64,000 nucleotides of DNA from NCBI RefSeq assembly GCF_036785885.1, contig NC_092323.1, forward strand, positions 16,872,501-16,936,500, given 5' to 3'. Positions within the stretch are counted from its first letter, which is position 1; every line of letters starts with the position of its first letter. Below, piece by piece: positions 23,191 to 35,424 of this stretch. The notes under the pieces were generated by a model. The model saw nothing but the letters and a program-made list of their open reading frames with translations, ran no database searches and was not told the DNA's origin. The position numbers were made by a program, and so were the translations under genes. The stretch is from Coffea arabica. Its lineage: Eukaryota; Streptophyta; Magnoliopsida; Gentianales; Rubiaceae.

Positions 23191-24115
23191 GCAAGATAAA
23201 AAAAGATAAGAGTTGGGTTCTTGTATTGAAATTCTTACCTCCATTTGTTCAGTTTAGTGCATATATAATCACTATAATGTCCTAGTTATTAGATACATTA
23301 CATTAACTAATTGTCTATTCCTACTTGATGCACTTATGACACTCACGACAAGCATAAATAAACAAAAAATGGTTAGCTCATCATTAAAATTTTTAAACTT
23401 TAAACCACCACATGAATTGAAACACTTTGTAGAAGAATTTTACATTTTTTGCTGAAAAAATAAGTCCATGCCTACTTAATATTGTTTATCCTTAGGACAC
23501 CAAACACATGTACCTTTAACCACTATATAGGTCAATATATTTAAAACTAATGATCAATATATAATAATATGATCAATAAATAACAATTTTATTAAATATG
23601 AAACTACACAAGATTTCAAATTTCATACTTAAAATTCTATTTTATCTTTCACTCTTGGCATGTGTTTGAATTATTTCGTTACTATGCTTTTAGACTTTTA
23701 GTAGTGAACTAATACCCTCTTTTTTTTTTGGGAGGGAGGGGTAAGCAAACTACTACACTTTGTTAATTTGTACTCTTAGTTTACATTTTTAAAAGGGTTA
23801 GAAATCTTAAATCTATTGAATGTCTATCTCCCGCCCTTTGTTAAGGTCATTAATAGATGTTGTTAATTGAAGAACCCCAATTTCAAGGTTAAAAATTCCA
23901 CATGTCACACTAATTCCACTCTAATAACAAGACATTGTTATAAGAGTTTACAGCAAGAGCATTGTTGAAAAGAAAAAATTAAACCTCTAAATCACCAAAT
24001 CATATTAATGCTTTAATCTAGTATAGATAGATTAATGAAATTTTTTTTTTTACAAAAAATTGGGTTAGGAATCTCGAAAGCTGGCCACAAATCTGAAAGC
24101 TTTCTCATAAAACCC
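23191..24115. other. AT-rich intergenic DNA
   Basis: No gene or bounded element recognised. Contains a T10-GGGAGGGAGGGG tract near 23720-23742. Confidence 0.35.
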
Positions 24116-24124
24116 AAATATAAG

Positions 24125-25107
24125 GGGATAATTCTGAAAACGTCCCTTGTGCTTTCTCATAATATCACTTAGATCCCTTGAAAGTTTTAAAATCTCTCTT
24201 GCTTCTCTTATCAGCATGACAAATCTAAATATCCCTATCAAAGGTCACAAATTGACAACACTAACCTTGCACTTTTAATAACTATTGAACCAAAAAGCAA
24301 AAACAAAAATGAGAATTTTTAAACCAAAAAATATAGATAAAAAAAACCAAATCACTATTTAATAGAGAGGATGTTTGGATCGTGTGGTAAAGTGAGCGGA
24401 GTTGTATACTAGAGGTCTTGAGTTCAAAATCTCCTACTTTTAAAAAAAAGGCTATTCAATAATGATCCATATTTCTCTGTATCGAGGTAAATTAGTAAAT
24501 TGAATCTGGTTAAAGTCAACCATTTTAGCAGGATTTTGGTAAGTAATTAACACCTTAAAAAATTTCTTACAACAATTATGAGGAAGTAAAGAATTTTTTT
24601 TTAGGAAATATGTTTTAATATATGATGTAATTTAAGTTGTACTGAAAATTAAAATAATCTCTTCACATATGTGGTTTGTAACATAAATTCTGCTTATACA
24701 AAAAAAAATTATAAATAAGTCAAGAATTAAAAAATTAATCAAAATATGATATAATGATGAAATATATATCTAGGAGTATACTATGATTGTTTTTGTTAAA
24801 GCATCATTAATTATACTAGGTAATAGTTGCTATATATCTACAAAATTACTCGTTATTGCATTTATAACGGCTCATATTTTTATTTTTCTACTTTTTAACC
24901 TTATTTTTTTAATCATTGTTATAAGCTTCATAAGTAGGATAACATAAGGGTATTATTGAAATAAAAAATTATCTTTCTTACATTTCCTCGAAAGAGGCTA
25001 AAATGTTATAAAATGCCAATTCAAGGGAGGTAAGTAAGATTTTCAAAACCTAAGGAGTATTAAGTGATATGATGAGAAATTTCAAGAGAAGTTTTTGAAA
25101 TTATCCC
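24125..25107. mobile_element. Mutator-like TIR element (983 bp)
   Basis: Inverted ends start GGGATAATTCTGAAAACG and finish with the complement TTTTTGAAATTATCCC; similarity continues for about 100 bp inward. The flanks AAATATAAG (24116-24124) and AAAATAAG (25108-25115) look like a 9-bp duplication that has lost one base. The ends resemble those of the neighbouring element 25216-26460, so the two belong to one family. Confidence 0.65.
24367..24445 (+). repeat. tRNA-like sequence, possible SINE remnant
   Basis: GGATCGTGTGGTAAAGTG followed about 30 bp later by GAGTTCAAAATCTCC resembles box A and box B of a tRNA-derived SINE, followed by an A-rich run. No cloverleaf or target duplication was found, and it lies inside the TIR element above. 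Confidence 0.3.
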
Positions 25108-25215
25108 AAAATAAGACATCTATGATCCATACACCAAAATAAATAAATAAATAAAATCACGTGTCTCTTCTGCTCTTGATTAGAGACCGATGCAACCTCA
25201 TTCTAATTAATTGAC

Positions 25216-26460
25216 GTTATAATTTCAGAAACCTCTCCTGAGGTTCCTAATAATTTCATTGTCCTCCCCTAAGGTTTTTAAAATATCATTTATCTCCCTT
25301 GTCACTCAATCACTATCCTCTTCAAGGTTTTTAAAATATCACTTATCTCCTCTGTCAATCAATTGAAACCCAATGCTTACCTCATTGATGGTTAAATGAT
25401 TTTATTACCCCTACAACTTAGGAAATGTTACATAGTTATATGGAGAGAAACAATTGAGCCACTTGTACTACCATAATTTCAAGTATAAAAAAATTTGAAA
25501 ATCTTGAATACCAAATTTTATATTGATAGTCGTTAACATTTTAAAATTCTTTTTCTAAATTTTAGTGGTTCCTGTAATTTCTTCCCCCTAAAAGAGATTA
25601 AAATTCCTATTGAGATATTATTATTTCATAAATTTTTATAAGAATAACAAGATGAATATGAAAATACACAAAAAAAATAAATTGTTAAAATATGTTTAAA
25701 ATTAGATTTTTTAAGTTATGGATAAAGAGTAGTTACTACATATAATCTTTTCTTTCCTTCTTTTCCAAAATATTTATTTTTTCTTTGTATATTTAATTCC
25801 AACAATATTGTTAAAAATTATTTTCTCCACTTTGTTTTACTTATTTTTCCATTAAAGTCATTTCCTTTCTATTCATTCAAACATTGCCTGAGAGTTGTCA
25901 TTTTTTGTTACATATGATGGAAATTTCTTAGCAATGTGAAATAATGGACTTCATAAGTGCAAGAAATAATTCAAAAAAACATATTTTAGCATATTTTATA
26001 TTTTTATTTATTATGTTATTTTTCATTGAAGAGACCATATTTTTCTTGTCCAATTCTTATTCAAAATCTTCCAAATTTGAGTACTAAGAATTTAGGAATT
26101 CTACGTGTAAATATTGATTCTAAATTAATAAAATTTTCTCTCCAATTCTTTGATTTTGTGAGCCATTGTTACTGAATTTTATTGGGCACAATTTAGTGTT
26201 ATAATTTGCCTCACTTACACTGGCACTTTCGAACTATAGTTTTTATTTTCCATTCTTAACTAATTTTCCCTTTGATTCCAAGTCAACAAACTAGTAATAA
26301 GTTGAGGGGCACTTTTGGTATGAAATATTCTTCTCACTTTTAAAACCATTTTTTATTATTAATTTTCTTGTATTGGGCTAATTTGTCACAAGAAAATTAG
26401 TTTTAAGGGAGGTTAGTGATTTTTTTTAAAAACCTCAGGGGAGGTTTCGGAAATTATCCC
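25216..26460. mobile_element. Mutator-like TIR element (1.25 kb), 9-bp duplication
   Basis: Left end GTTATAATTTCAGAAACCTC, right end GGTTTCGGAAATTATCCC. The flanking direct repeats TTAATTGAC (25207-25215) and TTAATTGAT (26461-26469) match at 8 of 9 positions. The arms carry an inverted CCTCCCCTAAGGTTTTTAAA motif. No transposase frame. Confidence 0.75.
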
Positions 26461-26469
26461 TTAATTGAT

Positions 26470-27280
26470 TCATATTGTTCTTTGAATATTTTGAACTTGA
26501 TCCCTGTTCTTACACTGATATTTATTGACCCAATACAGAGGTGTTTGGTTGCATTTTGAAATCGAAATTCCAACTGAATAAAAACAAAAAAAAAAAGAAA
26601 AGAACTGTACTATGGGTTTGGGTTTTTGTTATTTCCTTGTACTAGTTTGGTTTAAAACCAGACCGTCTGGCCTGTTCGGATTGAGATTTTTTTTTTTCAA
26701 AAAAAATTTCGTTACATCGTAAACACGTTTTTTAATCATCTTTTTATTTTTTCAACTATAATTTTATCTTATACGCATCAAATCTCAAAAAATGCAATAG
26801 TATTATTCCCAAAAAACTTTCCCAAAAACTTCAATCCAATCAGACCTAATGGGCAAATATATTTAAAAAAATCCGTAGTAATACACAATATGCATATCAT
26901 TAACACTTTGATTCCATTAAATGATTTCCATAATAATACAACAATATGCATATTATTATTTTTTATGCCCATCTGCAGTCGTCCTCTCCTAGAAATTATA
27001 TTATATAGATTTGATTTGATTCTCCCAACATTCTTTGTATATTTACTATGCTAAATAGACAAAACTTTGCTGCATGCCGTGGTCCAGAACAAATTCAATA
27101 GTGCAGAAATTAATATATTTTACGAGTATGATTCTTTAATTGGATTATTACTGGTCAACTCAAAAAAATTGTAACTTTTCCTTTCAATTAAACAATTGCA
27201 TATTTATAATTTCAAGAAGCAACTTGTTATATGTTTTTTAGCAGTTGATTTGTTCTTCATCATTTTTTATGCAAATAAGA
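26470..27280. other. AT-rich intergenic DNA
   Basis: No coding sequence or bounded element recognised. Several A/T homopolymers are present. Confidence 0.35.
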
Positions 27281-27288
27281 GATGGTAT

Positions 27289-28286
27289 TAGAGGTGGCAA
27301 AATGGACTGGATTTGCTTGGGTTTGGATAGAACCGAGTTATATGAATTTGGGTCCAACCTTACCCATATGTGTTTTTGGACTAACTTGTCATTTTGGGAT
27401 GGGTTTAGATTGATCCCACCCAATATCTAAATCTATTTTCTACATATTTTTTTCCTTTAATTCATTTTTTATTTTTTAAATAACTTTAATATTTTTTATT
27501 TATTAAATTTCTTTTAGTCTTATTGTGAATTTATATTTTCATGAATTCATTTTACACTCTAGAATGATTTACACTCTACAATATTTTTTTAAAAAAAAAA
27601 TTATTTCAAATAATCAACCAAACCAAAGTTTTTGGTTATTGGAACCCATTTAGGCCATTCTTTAGCTTTGGCTGAAGATGTGAACCTTTATATTAAACTA
27701 TATCATGCATTCGCATATGGAACATAAGCATTCATCTGCTACACAAATTGTTTCCCCGTTCCAAGTCTAGCTTTCTCATCCTTCACAACAATTCCCACTA
27801 CATCAAATAGGAAACAACCAATTGACAGCAGGCAAAAAATCAATTATTGTATCAAAGGGAAAGAAACAAATTATAAAAAAAAAACCCTAATATAAACAAG
27901 AAAATCGAGGAGTAAATTAGGAAGGAAGGGATATGAGGATGAAATACCTACCGGGATGTGGCATGAACAGAATACGAGATATAATTGACAAAAGTTGAGG
28001 GAGTAGCCGTGGGTGAGCGGAGGAAGAAAGGGAGGTGGAGGAATGGTTGAGGGAGCTGCGGAGGTCGGAGATGACAAGGGAGAGGAGTTGACCAGGTCGG
28101 AATTTTTGGGAAGATATTTGGGCCCAATGGATACACAAGTATTTTTCCAATATTTCCCATCAATTAATGGGTACGATTGGGATATGTCCCATTTTAAACC
28201 CAATATCAAATTACAATATCCATTTCGTCCAAAGTCTCTTTGGGCATGGATAACCCATTAGGATTTAGAACAAATTGTCACCTCTA
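27289..28286. mobile_element. hAT-like non-autonomous element (998 bp), 8-bp duplication
   Basis: Ends TAGAGGTGGCAAAATGG and (complement) TAGAGGTGACAATTTG, bounded by a perfect 8-bp direct repeat GATGGTAT (27281-27288 and 28287-28294). Eight-base duplications with TAGRGGTG-type ends fit the hAT superfamily. The interior at 27900-28100 is more GC- and GA-rich than the rest and open in several antisense frames; it may be a captured host fragment, but I recognise no domain. Confidence 0.8.
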
Positions 28287-28294
28287 GATGGTAT

Positions 28295-28806
28295 CATCTT
28301 TGTTCGACTATGGCAGTTTGTCATTATTTATCTTTTGGTTTGGCTATTGGGAAATTCATTTTTTGAACAATGAGAGTTTGGTTATCTTAGAATCCCAAAA
28401 AGTGTTGTAGAACAATCTCAATCTACAGTAGTTGTATGTTGTTTGATCCATTTTATGCTTTTGAAAACTTTTACTTGGAAGAGACTCAAGTTTTCTCGCA
28501 TGAAAAATCCCTCATCATATTATTTGTGATATTTTTTACTATGTGAAATTAATTCGATTTGTAGTCCTTATTTTATGTGAACAGAAATAGAACTAGGGCA
28601 AGAAATTTATTTTGACAAACTTTTATTAATAATGAGTTTCACATATTCAACAGAACATAGATTGCATGGTCTGCTGCAAAGAAGAATGATGAATTAGGGG
28701 TTTACATCACGAATCACATAGTACCTAATACTTTCACCACACGATTTTGAGAATTCAGATTTTAAACTTCAATTTTGTCAAATTAGTTTTAGTAGACAAG
28801 TATCAT
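28295..28806. other. intergenic, no gene recognised
   Basis: AT-rich sequence between the hAT element and the dioxygenase relic. No bounded element recognised. Confidence 0.35.
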
Positions 28807-28842
28807 TTAAAACTCAAGAAAGTACCAAGTAGTGTCTGAAAT
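28807..28842 (-). pseudogene. C-terminal tail of the 2-ODD relic, cut off by solo LTR B
   Basis: After removal of LTR B and one copy of its 5-bp duplication, the dioxygenase frame ending at 40144 continues here for about 11 codons to a TAA at 28807-28809. Whether this tail is native or read-through of an already degraded gene is uncertain. Confidence 0.5.
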
Positions 28843-31314
28843 TGTGACGCCACCACTTCTCCCTAAGGCGAACCAAAGGGTATTCGCAGGACGCCTGCCC
28901 AACTCTCGCCAGGACTCAAGCAAACACCATTCAAGCTTATAGCGGTGCTAGAAATCAACAACTAGAAAAGATAAATACAATTAGTACGGAAGCGTTCAAG
29001 TTTAACGAAATATAACAATCATCCAATCCTTACATCGGTTTTCATAATACAACCCAAAAATATACAATATCCCAAAAGTTTAGACAAAAGAGTTGGAACC
29101 CTATTATATGAGTACACAAAAGAGAAATTCCTCCGAATTTCACTCCAAGCATAAATCCTGTTAAGGAAAACAAATCTACAGGGTGAGCAAAACGCTCATG
29201 AGGCCAAGAACACACATACATGCACGTAGTTCAAGTAACACCCCCAAATTGATCAATTTACAACAATAACCATTCAATAAAGAGCACTTTACTGAAAAGT
29301 AAACAGAAACAATTCAAGGATATGGGAGCTCTCAGGAGCAATTTTCCACTTACACGATCATGAACCTCCATGCGTTGACACTCCGTCAACCGGGTAGGTT
29401 TAATCCGTAGAAACATCACTTACACTTCCCCTTCTCAACCTTACATACCACACCGGATCTGCAATACATTTATGAGGCGATATTTCAGCGAGTATGCCAA
29501 GCAAGATCTCTCAATAGGTCGAACTTATGAAATCTCATGGTTCATTGAGGAGTTCGACCAAGCCCCTGCTGACTCGAGTCCAAGGCTAGCCAATAAGAGA
29601 GTTTGGGCGTCCCCTACTTTTACACTTTTGTATCGAGAAAATTCACTCCAACGACTTATGCAATCACAGCATAAATAATCACTTAAGCACTTCACATATA
29701 TTCACTTAACCAATTACTTAAACAAGTAAGCACTTCACTTCACTAACTCAATTTCACTTCGTTTAAATGAAGACGAGTACGATAAAGTACACACTCGACT
29801 CAAAGGTTTAAAAGTCCAAATTTATATAACACTTATCAATTTACAGATATTTCACATAATTCACACACTTGACACTCACCAATATAAGCAATGAGGAAGA
29901 AATGTCCCCCGGAACTTTAGGCGTTCACTGTGGGATCCTCTTGAAGGTTCTCGTGTGCCCCTGAGGAAATAATAGTGAATTATCATTCACACATCCCAAT
30001 TATCAAGGAAGATCGTGCACGAGTACAATCTAGGGGAAATTTCATGATAATGAACCTCAATAACTAGTAAATCGAGATTCAAGTGGGGTTTCTTAAAATA
30101 TAAGTGCAATCGAGTCTTTTGTCTTGAAAATCAAGCATAAACGTTCAAGTACTATCGAAGAAATAAGGAGTACTTGAAAAAAACTTCATTTCCTTGAAGT
30201 GCGGAAAATTTCAGTTTTTGATATGATAATTTGAAAAAATCGTATCTCACATTTCACATGTCGAAAATTGGAAAACTTGGTACCATTGGAAACTTCTTCC
30301 AAGGTACTAAAAGTTTCTAGAATGCACTTTTCTAAGATTTCAAATGGAAAATATTCAAAAATGAGCTCAAAGTCGCTATTTTGGTTCATAAGGCAGATTT
30401 AGGTTGGTTTTTGACCAAATTTGAAATTTTGACAAAATTCACTTGATTGGAACTAGTTTTTGAAATTTGGAACTCTACTAGAGTTGCAATCCAAGTTTAC
30501 AACAAAATAAGTAGAACGAAAAACGGAGTTTTGAGCACTAAGATACGGCAACTCAAAATTACCAAAATTCTCTTGTGAAATACGAATTTTCCAAACTCGA
30601 GTCATGAATTTTGGTAATTTATTTGAGCCATGAAACGGCCTCGGAATAACACCATAATTAGCAGTATAATATTACCGTATAAGGGTTGTCCCTCTACCAA
30701 ATTTCATGAAAAAATAATTTCGGAAAGGTAGTCAACCAAACAACCAAAGTTTCGAAAAATCCTAAGGCAAAACTGCCTTGAGCTTTTTGTTTTCCATTCC
30801 AAACATTTGGCCAAGGAAAATCCTTCAAACATGGTTCATTTGTGTAGGATAAGCCTAAGGAACATTCATGGTACATTTGGTAAGTTTTTTAACTCCAACA
30901 AATTCAATTGGCAAGTCCACACCAAGTCTAGCATCAATTCTGTTCAAAATTTAGGGTTTTCAAGAATAGGGCAGGTTTCGTATTTTGATCACAAAACACT
31001 CAAGTTGTAGCTTTCGAACTTCATTCCAGGAAAACAGAGAAACAGGATAGTCATCTTTAAACGGTTGGTACAGGGTACTCGGGTGGAATTAGGAGTTGCA
31101 TTTTATACTGTTGAAAAGTTGGGAATGTCTAGTTTCAAATGCCACTGACGGCACTTGATTTCGATATCAGAACACAGAGTTATGGCCGAAACAAGAAGGC
31201 TGTCTGAGCATTACGAGAAAATTTTCCAGGTTTGATAGTTTCGTGAGATTAATCCATTTGACCAACTAAACCTCAATATTTTTCGATGAAACTTTATACA
31301 CCATCTATACAACA

Positions 31315-31989
31315 TATAAACATCATATACAAGTCATTAAAACCTCAAAATTCTGCATAAAGAGGCACGATCATAACAGGGGGAGAATTGAAAATTTTTC
31401 AACCATGCACTCCTTGAAGTTTATACTAGTTATGCACCATTAATCTACCAATTTTAGCACTAAATCAACATTAAATCCATCATCAAACATCATATCAGCC
31501 ATCAACCCAAGAGTGGGAGTTCATAGAGCCCACATTCAAAATTTTTCAACAATAACAAGCCACCCACATGAATATCTAAACTCATAAGTGTAAATCAACT
31601 TCCATAGGCTAAGAATTTGAGGATTGATCGTCACTTACTTGTATTGGTGAACAAGACAGAATTTTCGGCCCCTCCTTACTTCAAAATGAACCGTGAAAAG
31701 CTCTCCCTTTTTAGCTAGATACAATCCCCAAGTGTTCAACTAGGTGTAGTTCAATTTTGGTTTGATTTGGTTGAAATTTGGTGCATGAATTTGGAGTAGA
31801 AAGTGATGGAGCAAGGCTGGTTCTTCTTTCCCTTGCTGTTCGGTTGTGATGAGGTGAGAAATAGAGAGTGTTGGCTGATGGTAAGGCTTCCATGAGAAGT
31901 TTAGCAATTGTGGGTTTCAAGTATACAAAAGTCAACTATCCATTAGTGCGCGTACGCGCGCGTTTTGTGCTCGATTCCTTTCGAATTTA
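31315..31989. repeat. left 675-bp copy of host LTR sequence flanking the viral insert
   Basis: Starts TATAAACATCATATACAAG and ends TTCCTTTCGAATTTA. It is colinear with 38581-39255, equal in length, with about 15 substitutions by eye (near 2 percent). Both carry the CGCGTACGCGCGCG motif and the same spurious 74-residue antisense frame. It continues leftward into LTR B. Confidence 0.9.
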
Positions 31990-31991
31990 GT

Positions 31992-32191
31992 GAAGAACTC
32001 TATAAATAGATTCAACATCAGAAGAAGAAGGCATCGAGGAAAAAATGAGTGAAATCCTTTGGTGCAAACCTCTCAACCCACTCTCAACTACTCTCAACTA
32101 CTCTTGTATTCAAACTATTGTATAGCATTCTCCAAATAAAGTTTTAATAAGAAGATTCAAGGATTATACATTCATCAACTTCCGTTTGCAA
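31992..32191 (+). repeat. viral promoter/poly(A) segment, copy A
   Basis: 200 bp, with three differences that I can see from 35425-35624. Contains TATAAATA at 32001 and AATAAA at 32135. In copy A it ends at GTTTGCAA and is joined directly to coding sequence upstream of the RT, instead of the leader that follows copy B. Confidence 0.9.
32001..32008 (+). promoter_or_regulatory. TATA box of the viral promoter, copy A
   Basis: TATAAATA within CTCTATAAATAG, the form seen in pregenomic promoters of plant pararetroviruses; identical in copy B at 35434. Confidence 0.7.
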
Positions 32192-33719
32192 AACAATAAA
32201 TACTATTACTAAAGTACAACAACATATAAACTATATCAAAGAAGAGAAATCTTATCTAAAAATTGAAGAACAATTAAAAGAAGCTAAAATACAAAAAAGA
32301 ATTTTAGAAATAGAAGAATTATTGCAAAAAGAAATTTGTGCAGACATTCCTAATGCTTTTTGGGATAGAAAACAACACATGATAGAATTACCATATGAAA
32401 AAGAATTTAATGAAAAGAATATTCCAACAAAGGCTAGACCAATACAAATGAATTCTGATTTATTAGAATTTTATAAAAAGGAAATAAAAACATTAATAGA
32501 CAAAGGATTGATAACACCTTCAAAATCACCTTGGAGTTGTGCTGCATTTTATACAATGAATCAAGCTGAAAAAGAAAAAGGAGTTCTAAGATTAGTTATA
32601 AATTATAAACCATTAAATAAAGTTTTACAATGGATTAGGTATCCTATTCCTAATAAAAAAGATTTGCTTAATAGATTATTTAAGGCAAAAATATTTTCTA
32701 AATTTGATTTAAAATCAGGATATTGACAAATATTAATAACTCCAAAAGATAGATACAAAACAGCATTCACAACACCTTTTGGCCATTATGAATGGAAAGT
32801 AATGCCATTTGGATTAAAAAATGCACCATCAGAATTTCAAAATATAATGAATGATATTTTTAATCCTTACAGTTCATTCAGCATAGTGTATATAGATGAC
32901 GTATTAATATTTTCTGAAACAATAGAACAACATTTTAAACATTTAAATATATTTTTAAAAACAGTTAAGAAAAATGGATTAGTAGTATCAGCACAAAAAA
33001 TGAAACTATTCCAAACAAAAATAAGATTTCTAGGACACAATATATATCAAGGAACAATAAAACCAATTGATAGAGCTTTAGAATTTGCTACTAAATTTCC
33101 AGATGAAATAAAAGATAAAAATCAATTACAAAGATTTTTAGATTGTTTAAATTATATAGCAGATTTCTTTCCTAAATTAAGGCAAGAATGTTCTATATTA
33201 TTTAATAGACTAAAGAAAAACCCAAAACCTTGGACAGAAGAACATACTCAGAAAATAAAATATTTAAAAGAAAAAATTGAATCATTACCATGTTTATGTT
33301 TACCACATCCTAAAGCATTCATGATAGTTGAAACAGATGCATCAGAATTAGGATATGGGGGTATATTAAAACAAAGGATAGAAGAATCAAAAGAAGAATT
33401 AGTTAGATTTCATTCAGGAACATGGTCTGCCCCTCAAAAGAATTATTCAACTATTAAAAAAGAAATTTTATCAATAGTCTTATACATATCAAAATTTCAA
33501 GATGATTTATATAATAAAAGATTTCTGATCAGAATAGATTGTAAATCTGCAAAAGAGATTTTACAAAAAGATATTCAAAACATAGTTTCAAAACAAATAT
33601 TTGCTAGATGGCAAGCTATTTTATCTGTTTTCGATTTTGAAATAGAATTTATTAAAGGAGAAAACAATTCATTACCAGATTTTCTTACTAGAGAATTTTT
33701 ACAAGGACATGGATCGTGA
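32192..33719 (+). pseudogene. pararetroviral reverse transcriptase and RNase H
   Basis: One frame runs from the junction to TGA at 33717. An N-terminal Lys/Glu-rich helical stretch is followed by RT: a CAAFY segment, LVINYKPLN, FDLKSGY, the GHYEW and MPFGLKNAP motifs, then the catalytic YIDDVLIF (near 32889), all in the order expected for Caulimoviridae. RNase H follows with ETDASELGYGG (near 33330), a Glu in the STIKKEIL helix and the IDCKSAK Asp. A single in-frame TGA at 32724-32726 falls just after SGY, where the family has a tryptophan, so the enzyme is broken. No aspartic protease precedes it: that part was lost at the junction with copy A. No frameshift was noticed. Confidence 0.92.
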
Positions 33720-34062
33720 AATGATGGCACAAAGAACTGATCGAGAATATACAAATTATTTAAGAACCCAACGAGATTCTCCTAAACTTATAAACAAAGA
33801 AGCAATTCTCCAATCCAGAGGATATCAATATTTTATTCCAACCAGCAATGGAAGACAAAGCATTCCAGCCTATCAAATTTCCAAACATGATACAGTTTAC
33901 ATTCAGAGAAGCCCTCTGACAACCCTTACACCAAAAGAGAGAACTTTTCTTCTTCAAAGAGAAATTCAGAGAAACCTTATCAGAATTCAAGTTCTTCAAA
34001 GAGCTGGAAGAAATGAGCAAAATCCTCAATATGAAGAAATTCTTCAATATTACAAGGATTAA
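33709..34062 (+). CDS. pararetroviral 117-residue ORF, function unknown
   Basis: An intact frame whose ATG overlaps the end of the RT-RNase H frame by 11 nt, a compact viral arrangement. The product is Gln-, Arg- and Tyr-rich, hydrophilic, with a C-terminal helical stretch containing LLQREIQRNLIRIQVLQRAG that may form a coiled coil. I do not recognise a named family. Its position matches that of the second ORF of florendovirus-type genomes. Expression from this integrated copy is not implied. Confidence 0.65.
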   Translation: MDREMMAQRTDREYTNYLRTQRDSPKLINKEAILQSRGYQYFIPTSNGRQSIPAYQISKHDTVYIQRSPLTTLTPKERTFLLQREIQRNLIRIQVLQRAGRNEQNPQYEEILQYYKD

Positions 34063-34097
34063 AATAAACAGTTATCTAATCAATTAAAAGATGTTAT

Positions 34098-34110
34098 TTA
34101 CTGATTTTGC
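34098..34110 (+). promoter_or_regulatory. candidate viral splice acceptor
   Basis: TTACTGATTTTGCAG ends near 34112 with a branch-point-like CTGAT and a T-rich tract, just ahead of the ATG at 34117. The candidate donor is at 35636. Inferred from sequence only. Confidence 0.4.
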
Positions 34111-34116
34111 AGGAAT

Positions 34117-35361
34117 ATGGATTCAAAAGCAGGAAATTTCAGGCCAAAAACTCCTCAGGATTATGAGATGAGTCTAACCCCTGTAACTCAAAATAGATTT
34201 CAAATTCTACAAGATTTTCCAGCATTAACTTAAAGTCAAGCTGCCTGTACTCCAACTTCCTCTCAAATTAGACCGATTCAGCAAATTCCAAAACCCTCAG
34301 AAAAATCTACTGAAAATACCTATTTCATAAAGCCATTCACTCAACATATCACTTTAACCAGATTTCAAGAAGTACCTTTGTATTCTACACTTAATCAAAT
34401 TACTCAAAGAATCTTTCCTCAAAAATATTTTTGGCAACCTGATGATCCCTCAAAAAATTTGGATTATTATGAATTGATTCTTACAGATACCCAATATGTA
34501 GAAATATTCCCAATTCCAGACAAAAAGAATCCAAATATTATCAGTCATTCAAAATGTATAATAAAGAAAGTTTGTTCTCCCAATGAATGGACTTCTCTTT
34601 ATTCAAAGAAATCATTCTCAGTCAGATTTATTCCAGATGGATTTACTTATCAAGATTAAAAAATGGCATGGTATCGTGCTTTTTTGTATCGACCCTTCAA
34701 TCATTCGTGGTTCTTTACTTTCAAAGAAACTTACAGCAGAGAATTTTCAATTTGGTTCAATCACTGGTGAAAATGGTTTGGATCTCAATCAGAAATTTTA
34801 CCTCCAAGTGTTCTACTCGGATTCCAGACCTATCTCAAAAAAGTAAAGGGGGAAGAATATACAAGGCCAATACTATTTCACATGGAGTTCAAAGTACCAT
34901 GGATATTTTGTTGGAGTTTCAAAATCCAACAAGAATTAGAAAAACCTCTTCCAATGTCATTAGTCAGAGAATTCAAGATTAAATGGTGGACAGGATTTAA
35001 TCAACAGTTTGGAGACCAATCAAACGTGATCAGATTCCTAACCACAGGGGACAAACTCAAATGGACGAATCAATCACCCACTACAACAACTATGCCAACC
35101 ACTACAACGACTTTACCAACCACTCCAATAAAGAAAGAAAAAGAAAAAGTTGTCAATATGGTATCCGAAACCATTACAAATGACTTTTTGATGAAAAAGA
35201 TGATGCATGCCCAAAGATGCTCAAAGAATATTTGGACTATCTTCAAAAGCAAGATAAGAATGAAGAAATCGACAAAATTGAGAAGTCAGCAGGATCATCC
35301 GAATCTACTTTCGATCCTTTCGGAGGACCATGCGGACAAGACCCAAATGACTTTTGAATAA
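34117..35361 (+). pseudogene. pararetroviral downstream ORF, broken by three stops
   Basis: About 414 codons in one frame from ATG at 34117 to TGA at 35359, interrupted by TAA 34231, TAA 34657 and TGA 34768, without a frameshift that I can see. The central part is unusually rich in aromatic residues (many Trp and Phe), followed by a Thr/Pro-rich linker (near 35075-35125) and a Lys-rich tail. It could be a structural or host-interaction protein; I cannot assign it. The ATG lies 6 nt after a strong splice-acceptor-like TTTTGCAG, suggesting expression from a spliced RNA. Confidence 0.65.
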
Positions 35362-35424
35362 AGATATCGGCCATATTTCAGAGAAAAAGCAAATGAAATT
35401 CAAATGAAGATGGAATACAAGCTC

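Noticed and set aside
24367..24445. A functional tRNA gene
   Set aside because: Only box A/B-like motifs are present; no acceptor stem or cloverleaf could be drawn.
31711..31935. 74-residue antisense frame, repeated at 38977-39201
   Set aside because: Both lie in the 675-bp duplicated LTR sequence; identity comes from the duplication, not from coding constraint. No family recognised.
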